Notes under the pieces: generated by a model
Told to the model about the DNA's origin: nothing
Seen by the model: only the letters and a program-made list of their open reading frames with translations
Database searches by the model: none
Program-made: the position numbers and the translations under genes
Source: Corynebacterium accolens
GTDB lineage: Bacteria > Actinomycetota > Actinomycetes > Mycobacteriales > Mycobacteriaceae
Length of the DNA: 64,000 bases
Assembly (NCBI RefSeq): GCF_023520795.1
Contig: NZ_CP046605.1
Span: forward strand, 1,285,438 to 1,349,437
Reading direction: 5' to 3'
Part shown: piece after piece, positions 18,504 to 28,262 of the stretch
Position numbering within the stretch: position 1 is the stretch's first letter
Layout: each line of letters opens with the position of its first letter

Positions 18504-20171
18504 TTAGAACAGTCCGGATACCGTGCCATCGGCGGCGACGTCAATATTATTGGCCGCCGGCTTCTTAGGCAGGCCCGGCATGGTCATCACGTTGCCGGTC
18601 AGCACCACGATGAACCCGGAACCGGTGCGCGGCAGTAACTCGCGCACGTGCAATGTGTGTCCCTCAGGAGCACCAAGTTCCGTGGCTTCATCGGAGAAGG
18701 AATACTGCGTCTTGGAAATGACAACGGGTAATTTATCCCAGCCATTGTCCTTAATGTACTGCAAGTCCTTCACTGCCTTGGAGCCGTATTCCACGCGGTC
18801 CGCGCGGTAGATCTCGCGGGCGATGGTCTCGATGGAGGCCTCGATGCCTTCTTCAGGATCATAGAGCTGCTGCGCGCCGCCCTCGAGGTTCTCCAGCAAG
18901 GTCTCGGCCAGCTTCGTCGCTCCCGCGCCGCCTTCGGCCCAGACGTTGGCCTCTTCCAAGGCCACGCCGAAGTCCTTGGCCCAATCGCGCATAAACTGGC
19001 GCTCCGCCTCGGTATCGGACCAGAAGAGGTTCACCGCGACAACGGGCTTGATACCAAACTTGCGCAGGTTTTCTACGTGGCGCTCAAGGTTGACGATGCC
19101 CTTCTGCAGAGCCTCAACATTTTCCTCGGTGAGCTTATCCTTGGCAACGCCCCCGTTGTACTTCTGCGAGCGGATCGTCGCCACAACCACCGCGCCGGCC
19201 ACGTCCAGGTCACCAAACCGGGACTTGATATCCATAAACTTCTCGCCGCCGAGATCCGCGCCGAAGCCGGCCTCAGACAACACGATATCGCCGAACTGCA
19301 GCGCGGTCTGCGTCGCCAGCAAGGAGTTGCAGCCGTGCGCGATATTGGCAAAAGGACCACCGTGCACGAGTGCGGGAACCCCACCGAGGGTTTGCACGAA
19401 GTTCGGGTTCAAGGCATCGCGCATCAGCGCGGTCAGCGCGCCTTCCGCATCGAGCTCGCGCGCGGTTACCGGGCGCTGGTCATAGGTAAAGCCGACGGTG
19501 ATATCGCCTAGGCGCTGCTTGAGGTCATCGAGACTCGTCGCCAAGCACAAAATGGCCATGATTTCAGAGGCCGCCGTAATGGTAAAGCCAGTTTCTGCCG
19601 GCACGCCGTGCGCAGAGCCGCCGAGCCCAGTGACCACATTGCGCAGTGCGCGGTCGTTCACGTCGACGCAGCGCTGCCACGTGACGCGGCGCGGGTCGAT
19701 GCCCAGCTGGTTGCCCTGGTGAATGTGATTGTCGATGATGGCCGCCAGCGTATTCGTTGCCGCGGCAATGGCGTGGAAGTCACCGGTGAAGTGCAGGTTG
19801 ATATCCTCCATCGGCACAATCTGGGCGTAGCCGCCGCCCGCGGCACCGCCCTTGATGCCCATGACCGGGCCCTGGGATGGCTCGCGGAGGGCCACGATGG
19901 CCTTCTTCCCAATCTGGTCCAAGGCATCGGTCAAGCCGATAAGCACCGTGGATTTTCCCTCGCCGGCAGGTGTTGGGGAGACTCCTGTCACCAGCACGAG
20001 CTTGCCGCGCTTGTCTTTGGCGTAGTCCACCTTGGTGATATCCACCTTGGCCTTCGTGGAACCAAAGGGAATTACTGCATCTTCAGGGATACCTGCTTTG
20101 GCTGCGATCTCCGCAATCGGCTGCAGGTTATGGGCTTGTGCGATTTCAACATCGGATGGCTGCGTAGTCAT
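18504..20171 (-). CDS. fhs: Formate--tetrahydrofolate ligase
   Basis: This enzyme makes 10-formyl-THF from formate, THF and ATP for purine and formyl-Met synthesis. The 555-residue protein is normal length and has the P-loop TPAGEGKST, the REPSQGPVMGIKGGAAGGGYAQ stretch, NLHFTGDFHAI, HGGPFANIAHGCNS and the C-terminal GNVMTMPGLPKKPAA. ATG 20171 has GGGTAGG about 6 bases upstream and matches the family start; the open frame continues another 41 codons upstream without similarity. It lies between genes that are closer together in C. glutamicum as I recall them, so it may be an accessory insertion or a lineage-specific retention. Confidence 0.95.
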   Translation of the reverse strand: MTTQPSDVEIAQAHNLQPIAEIAAKAGIPEDAVIPFGSTKAKVDITKVDYAKDKRGKLVLVTGVSPTPAGEGKSTVLIGLTDALDQIGKKAIVALREPSQGPVMGIKGGAAGGGYAQIVPMEDINLHFTGDFHAIAAATNTLAAIIDNHIHQGNQLGIDPRRVTWQRCVDVNDRALRNVVTGLGGSAHGVPAETGFTITAASEIMAILCLATSLDDLKQRLGDITVGFTYDQRPVTARELDAEGALTALMRDALNPNFVQTLGGVPALVHGGPFANIAHGCNSLLATQTALQFGDIVLSEAGFGADLGGEKFMDIKSRFGDLDVAGAVVVATIRSQKYNGGVAKDKLTEENVEALQKGIVNLERHVENLRKFGIKPVVAVNLFWSDTEAERQFMRDWAKDFGVALEEANVWAEGGAGATKLAETLLENLEGGAQQLYDPEEGIEASIETIAREIYRADRVEYGSKAVKDLQYIKDNGWDKLPVVISKTQYSFSDEATELGAPEGHTLHVRELLPRTGSGFIVVLTGNVMTMPGLPKKPAANNIDVAADGTVSGLF

Positions 20172-20263
20172 AGCACCTACCCTACCGATTTCTGACATAA
20201 GCCAAGTCGCATGGGGTAAGAAGTGTGAGACACAACATTCTTCGGGTGGGGTTGCCACATAAA

Positions 20264-20295
20264 AGTGGCGCCCTCTCTGCGGAGAAGACGCCACT
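20264..20295 (-). terminator. Rho-independent terminator after dcuA
   Basis: AGTGGCG pairs with CGCCACT, and an inner TCTC/GAGA pairing extends the hairpin. On the minus strand the stem is followed by TTTTAT. It lies 24 bases past the dcuA stop codon. Confidence 0.7.
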
Positions 20296-20318
20296 GGGAA
20301 TGCGAATTGAAGGACTCG

Positions 20319-21626
20319 CTAGATGATTACCGCGCCGAGTGCGTAGCCCAAGAGCACGGAACCGACAATGCTGACCACGCCGGGGATGAGGAATGGGTGG
20401 TTAAAGACGGCCTTGCCGATCTTGGTCGTGCCCGTATCATCCATTTCGACTGCTGCCAGTAACGTTGGGTAGGTAGGCAGGATGAACAGGGCAGATACTG
20501 CCGGGAATGCGGCCACGGCGGTAACCGGGCTTACTCCCAGCGCCAAGGCGGCGGGCATGAGTGCCTTGGTGGTGGCGGCCTGCGAGTACAGCAGGGCTGC
20601 GGCGAAGAAGAGCACCACTGCCAGCAACCATGGCGAAGCTTCGATGACGTCTCCGGCCAAGGCCTGAATATCGTCCAAGTAGTGGTTGATGAGGGTGGTT
20701 CCCAACCACGCGACACCCAGCACACAGATGCAGGCGGACATGCCCGATTTAAATACCGGGGTGTTGAGGACGTCAGCTGCCGGAATCTTGGTCTTGAGCA
20801 CGATGATCGTTGCGGCCGAAAGCATGACGGTCATAATCGCCTCATTGCGCGGCAACGTGGGATCCGTAATGAGACCAACCTGCTCGGAAGAAATGGTAGC
20901 CCATGCCATGACGATAACGATGGCGATAAGGAAGATAACGACGGAAGACTTAGCGCCTTCCTTTGGCTCATATTTGCTAGCACCAATCGGCTCTTTGACC
21001 AAGCCCTGCGCCTTGCGCTCTTGGTAGACGGGGTCATCTTCCAGTTCCTTGCCAAACCTATTGGCCAGCCACGCTGCCGGGAAGATGGACAGGAAGGTAG
21101 CTGGAATCAGCACGCCGAGCACCTGAAGGTACCCCACGCCCATGGGCTCAAGCAGGCCAGCCAGGATGACCACCGCGGCCGAAATTGGCGAGGCACAGAT
21201 ACCCATCTGCGCGGCGACGACCGCGATAGACAGCGGGCGCGACGGACGAACCTTGCCCTCCTTGGCCACCTCGACGATCACCGGCAGCGTGGAAAAGGAG
21301 GTGTGGCCGGTACCGGCAAGGACCGTCATCAGCCACGTCACGATGGGTGCGTAGTACGTAATTTTCTTAGGGTTTTTGCGCAGGAACTTCTCGGCCACGT
21401 GAACCAAATAGTCCATGCCGCCGGCTTTTTGCATGGCGGCGATGGCCGCAATCACCGTCATGATGATGGCGATGACATCGAATGGAATGTCTTCCCTAGT
21501 TACGGGAACTCCCGCAACACCCAAAAGGAGAACGCCCAGGCCACCGGCCATGCCGATGCCTATGGACCCAATTCTCGCACCCAAGATAATGGCCGCGAGA
21601 ACGATGACAATATGAACAATAACCAT
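20319..21626 (-). CDS. dcuA: Anaerobic C4-dicarboxylate transporter, DcuA/DcuB family
   Basis: A 435-residue carrier that in enterobacteria exchanges aspartate, fumarate, malate and succinate. The N-terminus (IVLAAIILGARIGSIGIGMAGGLGVL) and several later stretches (FDVIAIIMTVIAAIAAMQKAGG, APIVTWLMTVLAGTGHTSFSTLPVI, CVLGVAWLG, LLYSQAATTKALMPAALALGVSP) read very close to E. coli DcuA. About ten to twelve membrane segments are apparent. ATG 21626 has GGAG 8 bases upstream. The neighbour upstream is aspA, so aspartate uptake with fumarate or succinate export is a reasonable role. Confidence 0.92.
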   Translation of the reverse strand: MVIVHIVIVLAAIILGARIGSIGIGMAGGLGVLLLGVAGVPVTREDIPFDVIAIIMTVIAAIAAMQKAGGMDYLVHVAEKFLRKNPKKITYYAPIVTWLMTVLAGTGHTSFSTLPVIVEVAKEGKVRPSRPLSIAVVAAQMGICASPISAAVVILAGLLEPMGVGYLQVLGVLIPATFLSIFPAAWLANRFGKELEDDPVYQERKAQGLVKEPIGASKYEPKEGAKSSVVIFLIAIVIVMAWATISSEQVGLITDPTLPRNEAIMTVMLSAATIIVLKTKIPAADVLNTPVFKSGMSACICVLGVAWLGTTLINHYLDDIQALAGDVIEASPWLLAVVLFFAAALLYSQAATTKALMPAALALGVSPVTAVAAFPAVSALFILPTYPTLLAAVEMDDTGTTKIGKAVFNHPFLIPGVVSIVGSVLLGYALGAVII

Positions 21627-21951
21627 GGATACACTCCACACGTTCTCAACTACACGTAGTGGACCCGCCTTGACCTGCCGGTCGTGGACCACCCTTACAC
21701 TTCTATTTTGCCCTGAATGTGTTGTTTTATTGACACAATATGCCCGTTTGTGTCGGTTCCCACATGTGTTCTACCTCGCGTTATAAACCGTTCGGTATAT
21801 TTCCATGCCACTGCGCTATGGAAATGGGAGACACCAATTCGGGCATAGACGAAAGAGGCCGCACACACCGTGGAGTACTCCCCTCCCGTTTTCCACGGGA
21901 AGAGGGAGCACGGTGTGTGCGGAATGTTGCGCTATGGCTCGCGGGCTTTAC
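21627..21951 (-). promoter_or_regulatory. dcuA upstream / aspA downstream region with palindromes
   Basis: This 325-base gap holds the dcuA promoter. ATAAACCG-TT-CGGTATAT at 21783-21800 is an 18-base palindrome with one mismatch and looks like a repressor operator. TGTGT and ACACA flank TGTTTTATTG near 21720-21739. A 12-bp perfect stem lies at 21861-21920 (separate entry). No credible gene was seen; a 71-codon frame lacks coding features. Confidence 0.5.
21861..21920 (-). terminator. Long hairpin downstream of aspA
   Basis: GCACACACCGTG pairs perfectly with CACGGTGTGTGC (12 bp), and the 36-base interior contains a further TCCCGT/ACGGGA stem. It begins 31 bases past the aspA stop. On the minus strand it is followed by GGCCTCTTTCG, a poor U-run, so it may be a processing or stability element rather than a strict terminator. 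Confidence 0.55.
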
Positions 21952-23511
21952 TTAGTTTTCGTCCAAGAAAAGCTGGCCGCGGAATTCTGGGTGCATGAGG
22001 TTTTCTACCGACAGCACCTTGTTCAGCGTTGCCTCATCCAGAAGGCCCTTTTCCAGGACGAGTTCCTTGACGCCCTTGCCGGTCTTGAGGGATTCCTTGG
22101 CAATCTCGTCACCGTTGTGGTGGCCAATGAATGGGTTCAGGTAGGTGACGATACCGATGGAGTTCTCCACGTACTGGCGGCACACATCGGCGTTAGCGGT
22201 AATACCGGTGACGCACTTTTCGCGCAGCGCATCAACCGCGTTGCCCATGATGCGGATGGACTGGAACAGCGCCTCACCGATGACCGGCTCCATCACGTTG
22301 AGCTGCAGCTGACCTGCCTCTGCGGCCATGGTCACGACGTGGTCGTTGCCGAAGACCTTGAAGCAGGTCTGGTTGACCACCTCAGGGATAACCGGGTTGA
22401 CCTTACCCGGCATGATGGAGGAACCAGCCTGGCGGGCCGGCAGATTGATTTCGCCAAGGCCAGCGCGCGGACCAGAGGACAGCAGGCGCAGGTCGTTACA
22501 GATCTTGGACAGCTTCATGGCGGCGCGCTTGATGGCGGAGTGCAAGAATACGTAGGCACCGCAGTCAGAGGTGGCCTCGATCAGGTCGCTTGCAGTCTTC
22601 ATCTCCAGGCCGGTGACTTCAGACAGAGCGGCGGTTACCTGGTGGCGGTAGCCGGCTGGGGTGTTAACGCCGGTGCCGATGGCGGTGGCGCCGAGGTTGA
22701 TCTGCAGCAAGCGGCTCTGTGCGTCGCGCAGAACGGCCTGCTCCTCGTTCAGGTTATTGGCAAAGCCCTTGAATTCATCGCCCAAGGTCATGGGGACGGC
22801 ATCCTGTAGCTGGGTGCGGCCCATCTTCAGGATGTCTTGGAACTCATTGCCCTTGTCCTGGAATGCGGAACGCAGGCTGTCGATGCGCACGACGAGGTCA
22901 TCGATGGCAGCGTACAGGCCCAGACGGAAGCCAGTTGGGTAAGCATCGTTGGTGGACTGGGACATGTTGACGTCATCGTTGGGGTTGATGATGTCGTAGG
23001 AGCCCTTCTCCTCCCCCAAGTGCTCAAGGGCCAGGTTGGCAACGACCTCATTGGTGTTCATGTTCAACGAGGTGCCGGCACCGCCCTGGAATACATCGAG
23101 CGGGAACTGGTCCATGCAGCGGCCCTCGTCCAAGATCTGGTCACAAGCCCAGATGATGGCCTCCGCCTTCTTCTTTGGAAGCACGTGCAGGCGACGGTTG
23201 GCCATCGCAGCGGCCTTTTTGACCTGCACCATGCCGCGGATGAAGTGCGGAATGGTGTTAATGGTCACGTAAGAAATCTGGAAGTTATCCATCGCGCGGA
23301 CGGTGTGGACACCAAAGTAGGAATCAGCAGGAATTTCCAAGTCACCGATCAGGTCGGTCTCCGTACGAGTGTTCTTGCTCGACGTCTTTGGCTGCTTCTG
23401 CTCAGCTACCTTTTTCTGTGCAGAATGAGTGGTCTTATCCTCCTGCTTTTCCTGCCCTTCCTTTGCGGCAGACTTAGTGTCTTTTTCTTCTTTCTTAGAC
23501 GACTTTGCCAT
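21952..23511 (-). CDS. aspA: Aspartate ammonia-lyase
   Basis: AspA reversibly deaminates L-aspartate to fumarate and ammonia. The 519-residue protein has the fumarase/aspartase signature [11 protein letters not shown], the [14 protein letters not shown] and [14 protein letters not shown] segments, and [12 protein letters not shown]. From ATG 23511 the first 50 residues form a highly charged, Lys/Glu/Ser-rich extension absent in E. coli AspA; C. glutamicum AspA has a comparable but unrelated-looking extension. An AGGAG lies 10 bases upstream of 23511; the frame also runs open to 23571. Confidence 0.95.
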   Translation of the reverse strand: MAKSSKKEEKDTKSAAKEGQEKQEDKTTHSAQKKVAEQKQPKTSSKNTRTETDLIGDLEIPADSYFGVHTVRAMDNFQISYVTINTIPHFIRGMVQVKKAAAMANRRLHVLPKKKAEAIIWACDQILDEGRCMDQFPLDVFQGGAGTSLNMNTNEVVANLALEHLGEEKGSYDIINPNDDVNMSQSTNDAYPTGFRLGLYAAIDDLVVRIDSLRSAFQDKGNEFQDILKMGRTQLQDAVPMTLGDEFKGFANNLNEEQAVLRDAQSRLLQINLGATAIGTGVNTPAGYRHQVTAALSEVTGLEMKTASDLIEATSDCGAYVFLHSAIKRAAMKLSKICNDLRLLSSGPRAGLGEINLPARQAGSSIMPGKVNPVIPEVVNQTCFKVFGNDHVVTMAAEAGQLQLNVMEPVIGEALFQSIRIMGNAVDALREKCVTGITANADVCRQYVENSIGIVTYLNPFIGHHNGDEIAKESLKTGKGVKELVLEKGLLDEATLNKVLSVENLMHPEFRGQLFLDEN

Positions 23512-23622
23512 GATGGCGCGGCTCCTTTGCCTGTCGAGAATGATGTCCGAGTAAATGTTCTCAAGCGCCAATGGTAGCCACGTTTCGCCCCAGTTGGGAC
23601 GACCAAGAATTTAATACTCCCC

Positions 23623-24468
23623 CTAAAAGCGGGCAATGCGGAGATCGGAAGCCAAAATTGCCTCCGCACCGAGTTGGGAAAGTCGATCCATAATCTGGTT
23701 GGCTTCCTTCTGCGGAACCATCGCACGCACCGCTACCCAGTCTTGCCGCGCCAACGGTGAGACCGTGGGTCCAGTCAGACCCGGAGTAACACCAGCTGCT
23801 TTGTCCAGATTTTCTTCCGCGATGTTGTAGTCAATCATGAGGTAGGTGCGGGCGTGTAAAATTCCTTGGATGCGGCCCAAGACAACCTGCTCTTCCGGCG
23901 TCACCTCTGCATCGTGGCGCTTAATAACCACGGCCTCCGAGGTCACGATGGGCTCGCCAAACGGTGCCAAGCCCTGCTGCCGCAGCGTAGTACCAGTTGA
24001 CACGACATCAGCAATGACATCGGCCACGCCCAAGTGGATGGAGATTTCTACCGCCCCGTCTAGGCGGATGACATCCGCGGAAATCCCTTTCTCCGCCAGG
24101 TCCTGGCGGACCAAATTCGGGTACGACGTCGCCACACGCTTGCCCTCTAGGTGAGAGATATCCCACCCCTCTCCTTGGGGTGCGGCGTAGCGGAATGTCG
24201 AGTCGCCGAAGCCGAGCGAGAGGACCTCTTTAAATTGGGCATTGGAATCGAGCGCCAAATCGCGCCCCGTAATCCCTAGATCGAGCACGCCGCGGGCAAC
24301 ATAGATCGCGATGTCCTTCGGGCGGAGGAAGAAGAACTCCACCCCGTTATCCAGATCCACCACGTTCAGGGTTTTGGAGTGGCCGCGCCCCTTGTATCCG
24401 GCCTCACCAAGGATTTCTAAAGCCGCCTCCGATAAGGACCCTTTATTTGGTACTGCAATTTTGATCAT
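23623..24468 (-). CDS. hisG: ATP phosphoribosyltransferase (long form)
   Basis: HisG catalyses the first, feedback-regulated step of histidine synthesis, joining PRPP and ATP. At 281 residues it is the long form with a C-terminal regulatory ACT-like domain (about 205-281), which binds histidine. Visible motifs are [11 protein letters not shown] at the start, [12 protein letters not shown] near 67-78 and the PRPP loop [16 protein letters not shown] near 153-168. It is preceded by hisE 42 bases upstream, the standard actinobacterial pair, and followed by aspA. Confidence 0.96.
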   Translation of the reverse strand: MIKIAVPNKGSLSEAALEILGEAGYKGRGHSKTLNVVDLDNGVEFFFLRPKDIAIYVARGVLDLGITGRDLALDSNAQFKEVLSLGFGDSTFRYAAPQGEGWDISHLEGKRVATSYPNLVRQDLAEKGISADVIRLDGAVEISIHLGVADVIADVVSTGTTLRQQGLAPFGEPIVTSEAVVIKRHDAEVTPEEQVVLGRIQGILHARTYLMIDYNIAEENLDKAAGVTPGLTGPTVSPLARQDWVAVRAMVPQKEANQIMDRLSQLGAEAILASDLRIARF

Positions 24469-24510
24469 GCTGTTCTCCAGGAATTTTGCTCCACCGCAGG
24501 TGGCAACAAG

Positions 24511-24774
24511 TTATAGGTATTTATAAATATCTTCAGGGCGCAGGCCACGCTTGATCATCATGACCTGCGTCCAATAGATAAGCTGCGACATTTCTTCCGC
24601 CAGTTCCTCATCGGACTGGTATTCGGCCGCGATCCATACCTCGCCTGCCTCTTCGATGATCTTTTTGCCAATATGATGGGCGCCTTCTTCCAGCGCCTGG
24701 ACGGTCCCAGAGCCCTCAGGCTTCTGGTCTGCTTTGTTTAGTAGCTCAGCAAAAAGTGTCTCAAAATCCTTCAC
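24511..24774 (-). CDS. hisE: Phosphoribosyl-ATP pyrophosphatase
   Basis: HisE hydrolyses phosphoribosyl-ATP to phosphoribosyl-AMP, step two of histidine synthesis. The 87-residue all-alpha MazG-like protein shows the expected motif [18 protein letters not shown] followed by the [12 protein letters not shown] helix. It starts with GTG and ends DIYKYL. It is a stand-alone HisE, separate from HisI, as usual in actinobacteria, and lies just upstream of hisG. Confidence 0.95.
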   Translation of the reverse strand: MKDFETLFAELLNKADQKPEGSGTVQALEEGAHHIGKKIIEEAGEVWIAAEYQSDEELAEEMSQLIYWTQVMMIKRGLRPEDIYKYL

Positions 24775-24817
24775 GGCTAACTATTGTTCCACAGGTAAGC
24801 AGACAATGCGAAGGGTT

Positions 24818-25540
24818 TTATTTCATTTCCTGGATAGCCCGGAACCACTCGTAGACATCCGTGTGGAGCGCGCCGGCGAGGTGGCGAGAATCGCGCAGCC
24901 GAGAGATTTCTACTACCCCGTCCGGTACTTCCACTCCTTCATCTTCTGGCAGACCGATAACGGTGCATCCCGCGGCCACGGCAGCGCGCATACCTGCCGG
25001 GGAATCCTCAAATACGAGGCACTGAGCTGGATTAAGCTGCAGGCGCCGGGCCGCTTCCAAGTACATGTCTGGGGCAGGCTTGCCGGTGGGAACTTCATCG
25101 CCGCAAATAGTGTCTACGAAATACTCGCTGCCGATGACAGCAATGGCGGCGTCTGCAACGTCGCGGTCCGTATTCGTCGTAACCATCATCGGCATGCCGT
25201 CGTGGTGCAGCGAAGTTAAAAGCTCAGGGATGCCGGGAAAGATTTCGAGGCGGCCAGCAAAAAGAGTCTTCATATAATCAAACATCTTGTGCCGGTAGGC
25301 CTCGACATCGCCTTCACCCAAGACAACCCCAGCGTTGTCGGCGCAAATGCGCAGCGTCGTCGTAAAAGTAGCCCCCACCGTATCCATCCGTTGGCTTGGG
25401 GTAAGGCGTTTTCCCAGCACTTCTGAAAGGTAGTAGGTCGCCTCGCCCCACAGGGGCTCCGAGTTCGTTAAGGTGCCGTCCATGTCCCAGAAAATCGCCG
25501 CTGGACGGGACAAAAGCTGGGAATTACTCACTGTGGTCAT
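24818..25540 (-). CDS. HAD superfamily hydrolase
   Basis: A 240-residue subfamily IA phosphatase. Motif I is FWDMDGTLTNSE (nucleophile and acid Asp), motif II is TTNTD, and motif III/IV is KPAPDMYLEAARRL...CLVFEDSPAGMRAA. The cap domain is helical, about residues 25-95. Substrate is unknown; relatives include phosphoglycolate and sugar-phosphate phosphatases. ATG 25540 has GGAG 5 bases upstream. It precedes hisE on the same strand, as in C. glutamicum. Confidence 0.87.
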   Translation of the reverse strand: MTTVSNSQLLSRPAAIFWDMDGTLTNSEPLWGEATYYLSEVLGKRLTPSQRMDTVGATFTTTLRICADNAGVVLGEGDVEAYRHKMFDYMKTLFAGRLEIFPGIPELLTSLHHDGMPMMVTTNTDRDVADAAIAVIGSEYFVDTICGDEVPTGKPAPDMYLEAARRLQLNPAQCLVFEDSPAGMRAAVAAGCTVIGLPEDEGVEVPDGVVEISRLRDSRHLAGALHTDVYEWFRAIQEMK

Positions 25541-25661
25541 ACACACTCCACCGGCTTTTCCGGCATAGAATTAAGGCTCAACGAGGATATTCGCGCTGCG
25601 CGGTGATCGATCAACTTCACCTTAGGAATCTACCCACAGCGGGCTGGCGCCGTAAAGAGGC

Positions 25662-26045
25662 TTAGAAGTCCAACTCGGGAATCTGTGATAGCGCCTCATC
25701 ATCGGCACCGGTTGCCGCGGAGGCGTTGTACATAAGCTCGGCGATTTCTTCCTTTTCCTCCGGCTCCACCACGGCATCGTGTTGCTTGCGATTAAAGGTG
25801 GCGAGTTTTTTAACGGTCTTATTCAGCACCGCGGCGAGCTGGCCGCCATCAGGATCATCCGGCAGCCCGTCTAGCCCGTCCAGCATCTGCTCGAGGTGGC
25901 CTTTAAGTTCTGGTAGCACCGCCGCGTTAAACGGCGCCTCCCAGAACTCTTTTTCCTCATCCTTGAGGTAATCACCGGTGGCAAAGGACTTCAGATCAGC
26001 AATGAACTCATCAACGGTGGGTTGGAAATCTGCGCGAATGCTCAT
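25662..26045 (-). CDS. Hypothetical protein, 127 aa, at the metH position
   Basis: I do not recognise a family. It is a small acidic, probably all-helical soluble protein (start RADFQPTVDEFIADLKSF, end ALSQIPELDF) with no signal or membrane segment. The reading frame is clear and the amino-acid composition is normal. In C. glutamicum and M. tuberculosis the cobalamin-dependent methionine synthase metH lies between the his genes and mshC, as I remember the order; here only this gene is present. It follows mshC with a 24-base gap. No strong ribosome site is visible before ATG 26045. Confidence 0.6.
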   Translation of the reverse strand: MSIRADFQPTVDEFIADLKSFATGDYLKDEEKEFWEAPFNAAVLPELKGHLEQMLDGLDGLPDDPDGGQLAAVLNKTVKKLATFNRKQHDAVVEPEEKEEIAELMYNASAATGADDEALSQIPELDF

Positions 26046-26069
26046 GCTGTCGATATTGCCCTAAGTTGG

Positions 26070-27308
26070 CTAGGCCCGCACGCCGAGCAGCGAATCAAGT
26101 GCGGTACGCACCAACTGCGCAGCCCCTTCCTCGTCCTCGCCACGGTCACTGCCTGCCCAATTGTCGATGGCGCGCAGCGCGGCGGGGGTATCGAGGTCAT
26201 CGGCAAGCGCTTGGCGAAGCCCCGCTACCGCATCCTCCGCAGCCGACAGGGCCCCAGGGGCTTCCAGGGCGGTCCGCCAGGTGGCCAGGCGGGCCTTGGC
26301 CTGGTCGAGCACCTCATCGGACCAGTCCCGCTCGGCGCGGTAATGGCCGGAGAATACGCCAAGGCGAATGGCGGAGGGATCCTCGCCCTGCTCCACGAGC
26401 TTGTGGACGAAGACCAGGTTGCCCAGGGACTTGGACATTTTCACGCCATCGAGGCCGATCATTCCCGTGTAGACATAGAACTGCGCCATGCGGTCTACGC
26501 CCAATGCGGCCTCTGCATGCGCGGCGGAAAATTCGTGGTGCGGGAACTTCAGATCGCTGCCGCCGCCTTGGATATCAAAAGTGCTACCCAAGTAGTTGGT
26601 GGCAATGGCAGAGCACTCGATGTGCCAGCCAGGGCGGCCTGAACCGAAGGGAGACTTCCACGCCGGTTCGCCTTCGCGGTGGGCGCGCCAAATCAGGGCG
26701 TCCATGGGGTGCTTCTTGCCTGGGCGGTCGGGGTCGCCGCCGCGCTCGGCAAAAAACTCCCGCATCTGTTCCATCGAGTAATTGGATTCATAACCAAATT
26801 CCTCGGTGGCATCGATGGAGGCATATACATCCGGGTACTCCGGGTCATCGACCACGTAAGCGGCGCCGTTATCCAGCAGCTTTTGCACCATGTCCACGAT
26901 CTCATCGACCGCTTCCATGGCGCCGATAAAGTGCTGCGGTGGGATGACCGATAAAAGCTCCATATCGGAGCGGAAAAGGTCGATCTGGGAGGTGCCGAGT
27001 TCGCGCCAATCAACGCCGTCGCGCTCCGCGCGCTCAAAGAGTGGGTCATCGACGTCGGTGATATTTTGCGCGTAATTGACCTTCTTGCCAGCGTCCAGGA
27101 ACTGCCGGTAAATCAGATCGAAGGTGAGATAGGTGGCTGCGTGGCCCAAGTGGGTGGAATCATACGGGGTAATGCCGCACACGTACATGGTGGCGGTATC
27201 CCCCTTTACCTGCACGGGGGCCTTGGTCTGATTCGCGGAATCGTAGAGATAGAGCTGCGCCGCATCGCCTGGGACGCGACTATAAGAAGGTGTTGGCCAA
27301 GAATGCAT
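26070..27308 (-). CDS. mshC: L-Cys:1D-myo-inositol 2-amino-2-deoxy-glucopyranoside ligase
   Basis: MshC joins cysteine to GlcN-inositol in mycothiol synthesis, using ATP to form a cysteinyl adenylate. The 412-residue sequence is a shortened class I cysteinyl-tRNA synthetase: [21 protein letters not shown] carries the HIGH-like motif and zinc-binding Cys43; [10 protein letters not shown] supplies a further Cys, and VKMSKSLGN is the KMSKS loop. It lacks the tRNA-binding C-terminal domain of CysS. The presence of mycothiol synthesis fits an actinobacterium. It is followed by the unknown gene at 26045 and preceded by uppP. Confidence 0.95.
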   Translation of the reverse strand: MHSWPTPSYSRVPGDAAQLYLYDSANQTKAPVQVKGDTATMYVCGITPYDSTHLGHAATYLTFDLIYRQFLDAGKKVNYAQNITDVDDPLFERAERDGVDWRELGTSQIDLFRSDMELLSVIPPQHFIGAMEAVDEIVDMVQKLLDNGAAYVVDDPEYPDVYASIDATEEFGYESNYSMEQMREFFAERGGDPDRPGKKHPMDALIWRAHREGEPAWKSPFGSGRPGWHIECSAIATNYLGSTFDIQGGGSDLKFPHHEFSAAHAEAALGVDRMAQFYVYTGMIGLDGVKMSKSLGNLVFVHKLVEQGEDPSAIRLGVFSGHYRAERDWSDEVLDQAKARLATWRTALEAPGALSAAEDAVAGLRQALADDLDTPAALRAIDNWAGSDRGEDEEGAAQLVRTALDSLLGVRA

Positions 27309-27341
27309 GGCACCTATCCTAACGCGAACTTATGGGGTGCT

Positions 27342-28196
27342 TTAAATGGGCTGTAGGACTCCCAAGGCCAGCAGAATCATCACGAGGATGCCCACTGGGA
27401 TGCGGTAGGCCGCAAACCAGGCAAAGGAGTGGTTGCCCACGAAGTTCAGCAACCAGGCAATCGACGCGTAGCCCAAGGCGAAGGCAATTCCGGTGCCGAC
27501 GAGCAGCTGCATACCGGAAGCGGCTTGACCGGCCTCTGGCGCGAAGGCATCGGGAAGCGAAAAAAGCCCCGAGGCCAGCACTGCCGGAATGGCCAAGAGG
27601 AAGCTAAAGCGCGTGGCCACCTCGCGATCAAGGCCCAAGAAAAGACCACCGGAAATGGTGCCGCCCGAACGCGAAACGCCAGGAATCAGCGCCAAGCACT
27701 GGCACAGGCCCATGATGATGGCATCCTTCATCGTGAGCTCGTCATAACCGCGCTTTTTGGAGCCCACGCGCTCTGCGGCGATGAAGACGAAGGAGAAAAG
27801 GATCAGCATCGCGGCGGTGATCCACAGGTTGCGCAGCGCACCGCGGATGGCATCTTCAAAAACCAACCCGATAACGCCGATGGGAATGGATCCGGCGATG
27901 ACCATCCAGCCCATGCGCCAGTCCTGTCCGCGCGAGGCGGGGTTGGTCCACCCACGCAGCCATCCGGAGAGGATTTGCCAGATCATCGGGGCGAAATAAA
28001 CCAGCACGGCAAGCTCGGTGCCGAGCTGGATGACGGCTGTAAAGGAAGCACCGGCATCGTTGCCCCAAAAGAGCTCGGAAACAATGCGCAGGTGCCCCGA
28101 GGAGCTTACCGGGAGAAACTCCGTAAGCCCCTGCACAATGGATAAAACGATAACTTGTGCCCAAGAAACTGCTTCGGTCGCGGTATCAGAAATCAC
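27342..28196 (-). CDS. uppP: Undecaprenyl-diphosphate phosphatase
   Basis: UppP (BacA) dephosphorylates undecaprenyl (here likely decaprenyl) diphosphate at the membrane to recycle the cell-wall lipid carrier; overexpression gives bacitracin resistance. Signatures are [22 protein letters not shown] with the catalytic Glu/Ser region and [23 protein letters not shown] with the catalytic Arg. About eight hydrophobic segments are present. The start is uncertain: I chose GTG 28196 ([10 protein letters not shown]), which fits the family length; the frame is open to 28238. Confidence 0.92.
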   Translation of the reverse strand: MISDTATEAVSWAQVIVLSIVQGLTEFLPVSSSGHLRIVSELFWGNDAGASFTAVIQLGTELAVLVYFAPMIWQILSGWLRGWTNPASRGQDWRMGWMVIAGSIPIGVIGLVFEDAIRGALRNLWITAAMLILFSFVFIAAERVGSKKRGYDELTMKDAIIMGLCQCLALIPGVSRSGGTISGGLFLGLDREVATRFSFLLAIPAVLASGLFSLPDAFAPEAGQAASGMQLLVGTGIAFALGYASIAWLLNFVGNHSFAWFAAYRIPVGILVMILLALGVLQPI

Positions 28197-28262
28197 CCGC
28201 CATACACTACCGCCGCGCACGGCTTCGGGAAATCGCAACGCGCGCTGTTAGGATAAGTATCC

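Noticed and set aside
21740-21955. 71-codon plus-strand frame between dcuA and aspA
   Set aside because: It reads across the palindrome and the hairpin and lacks a ribosome site.
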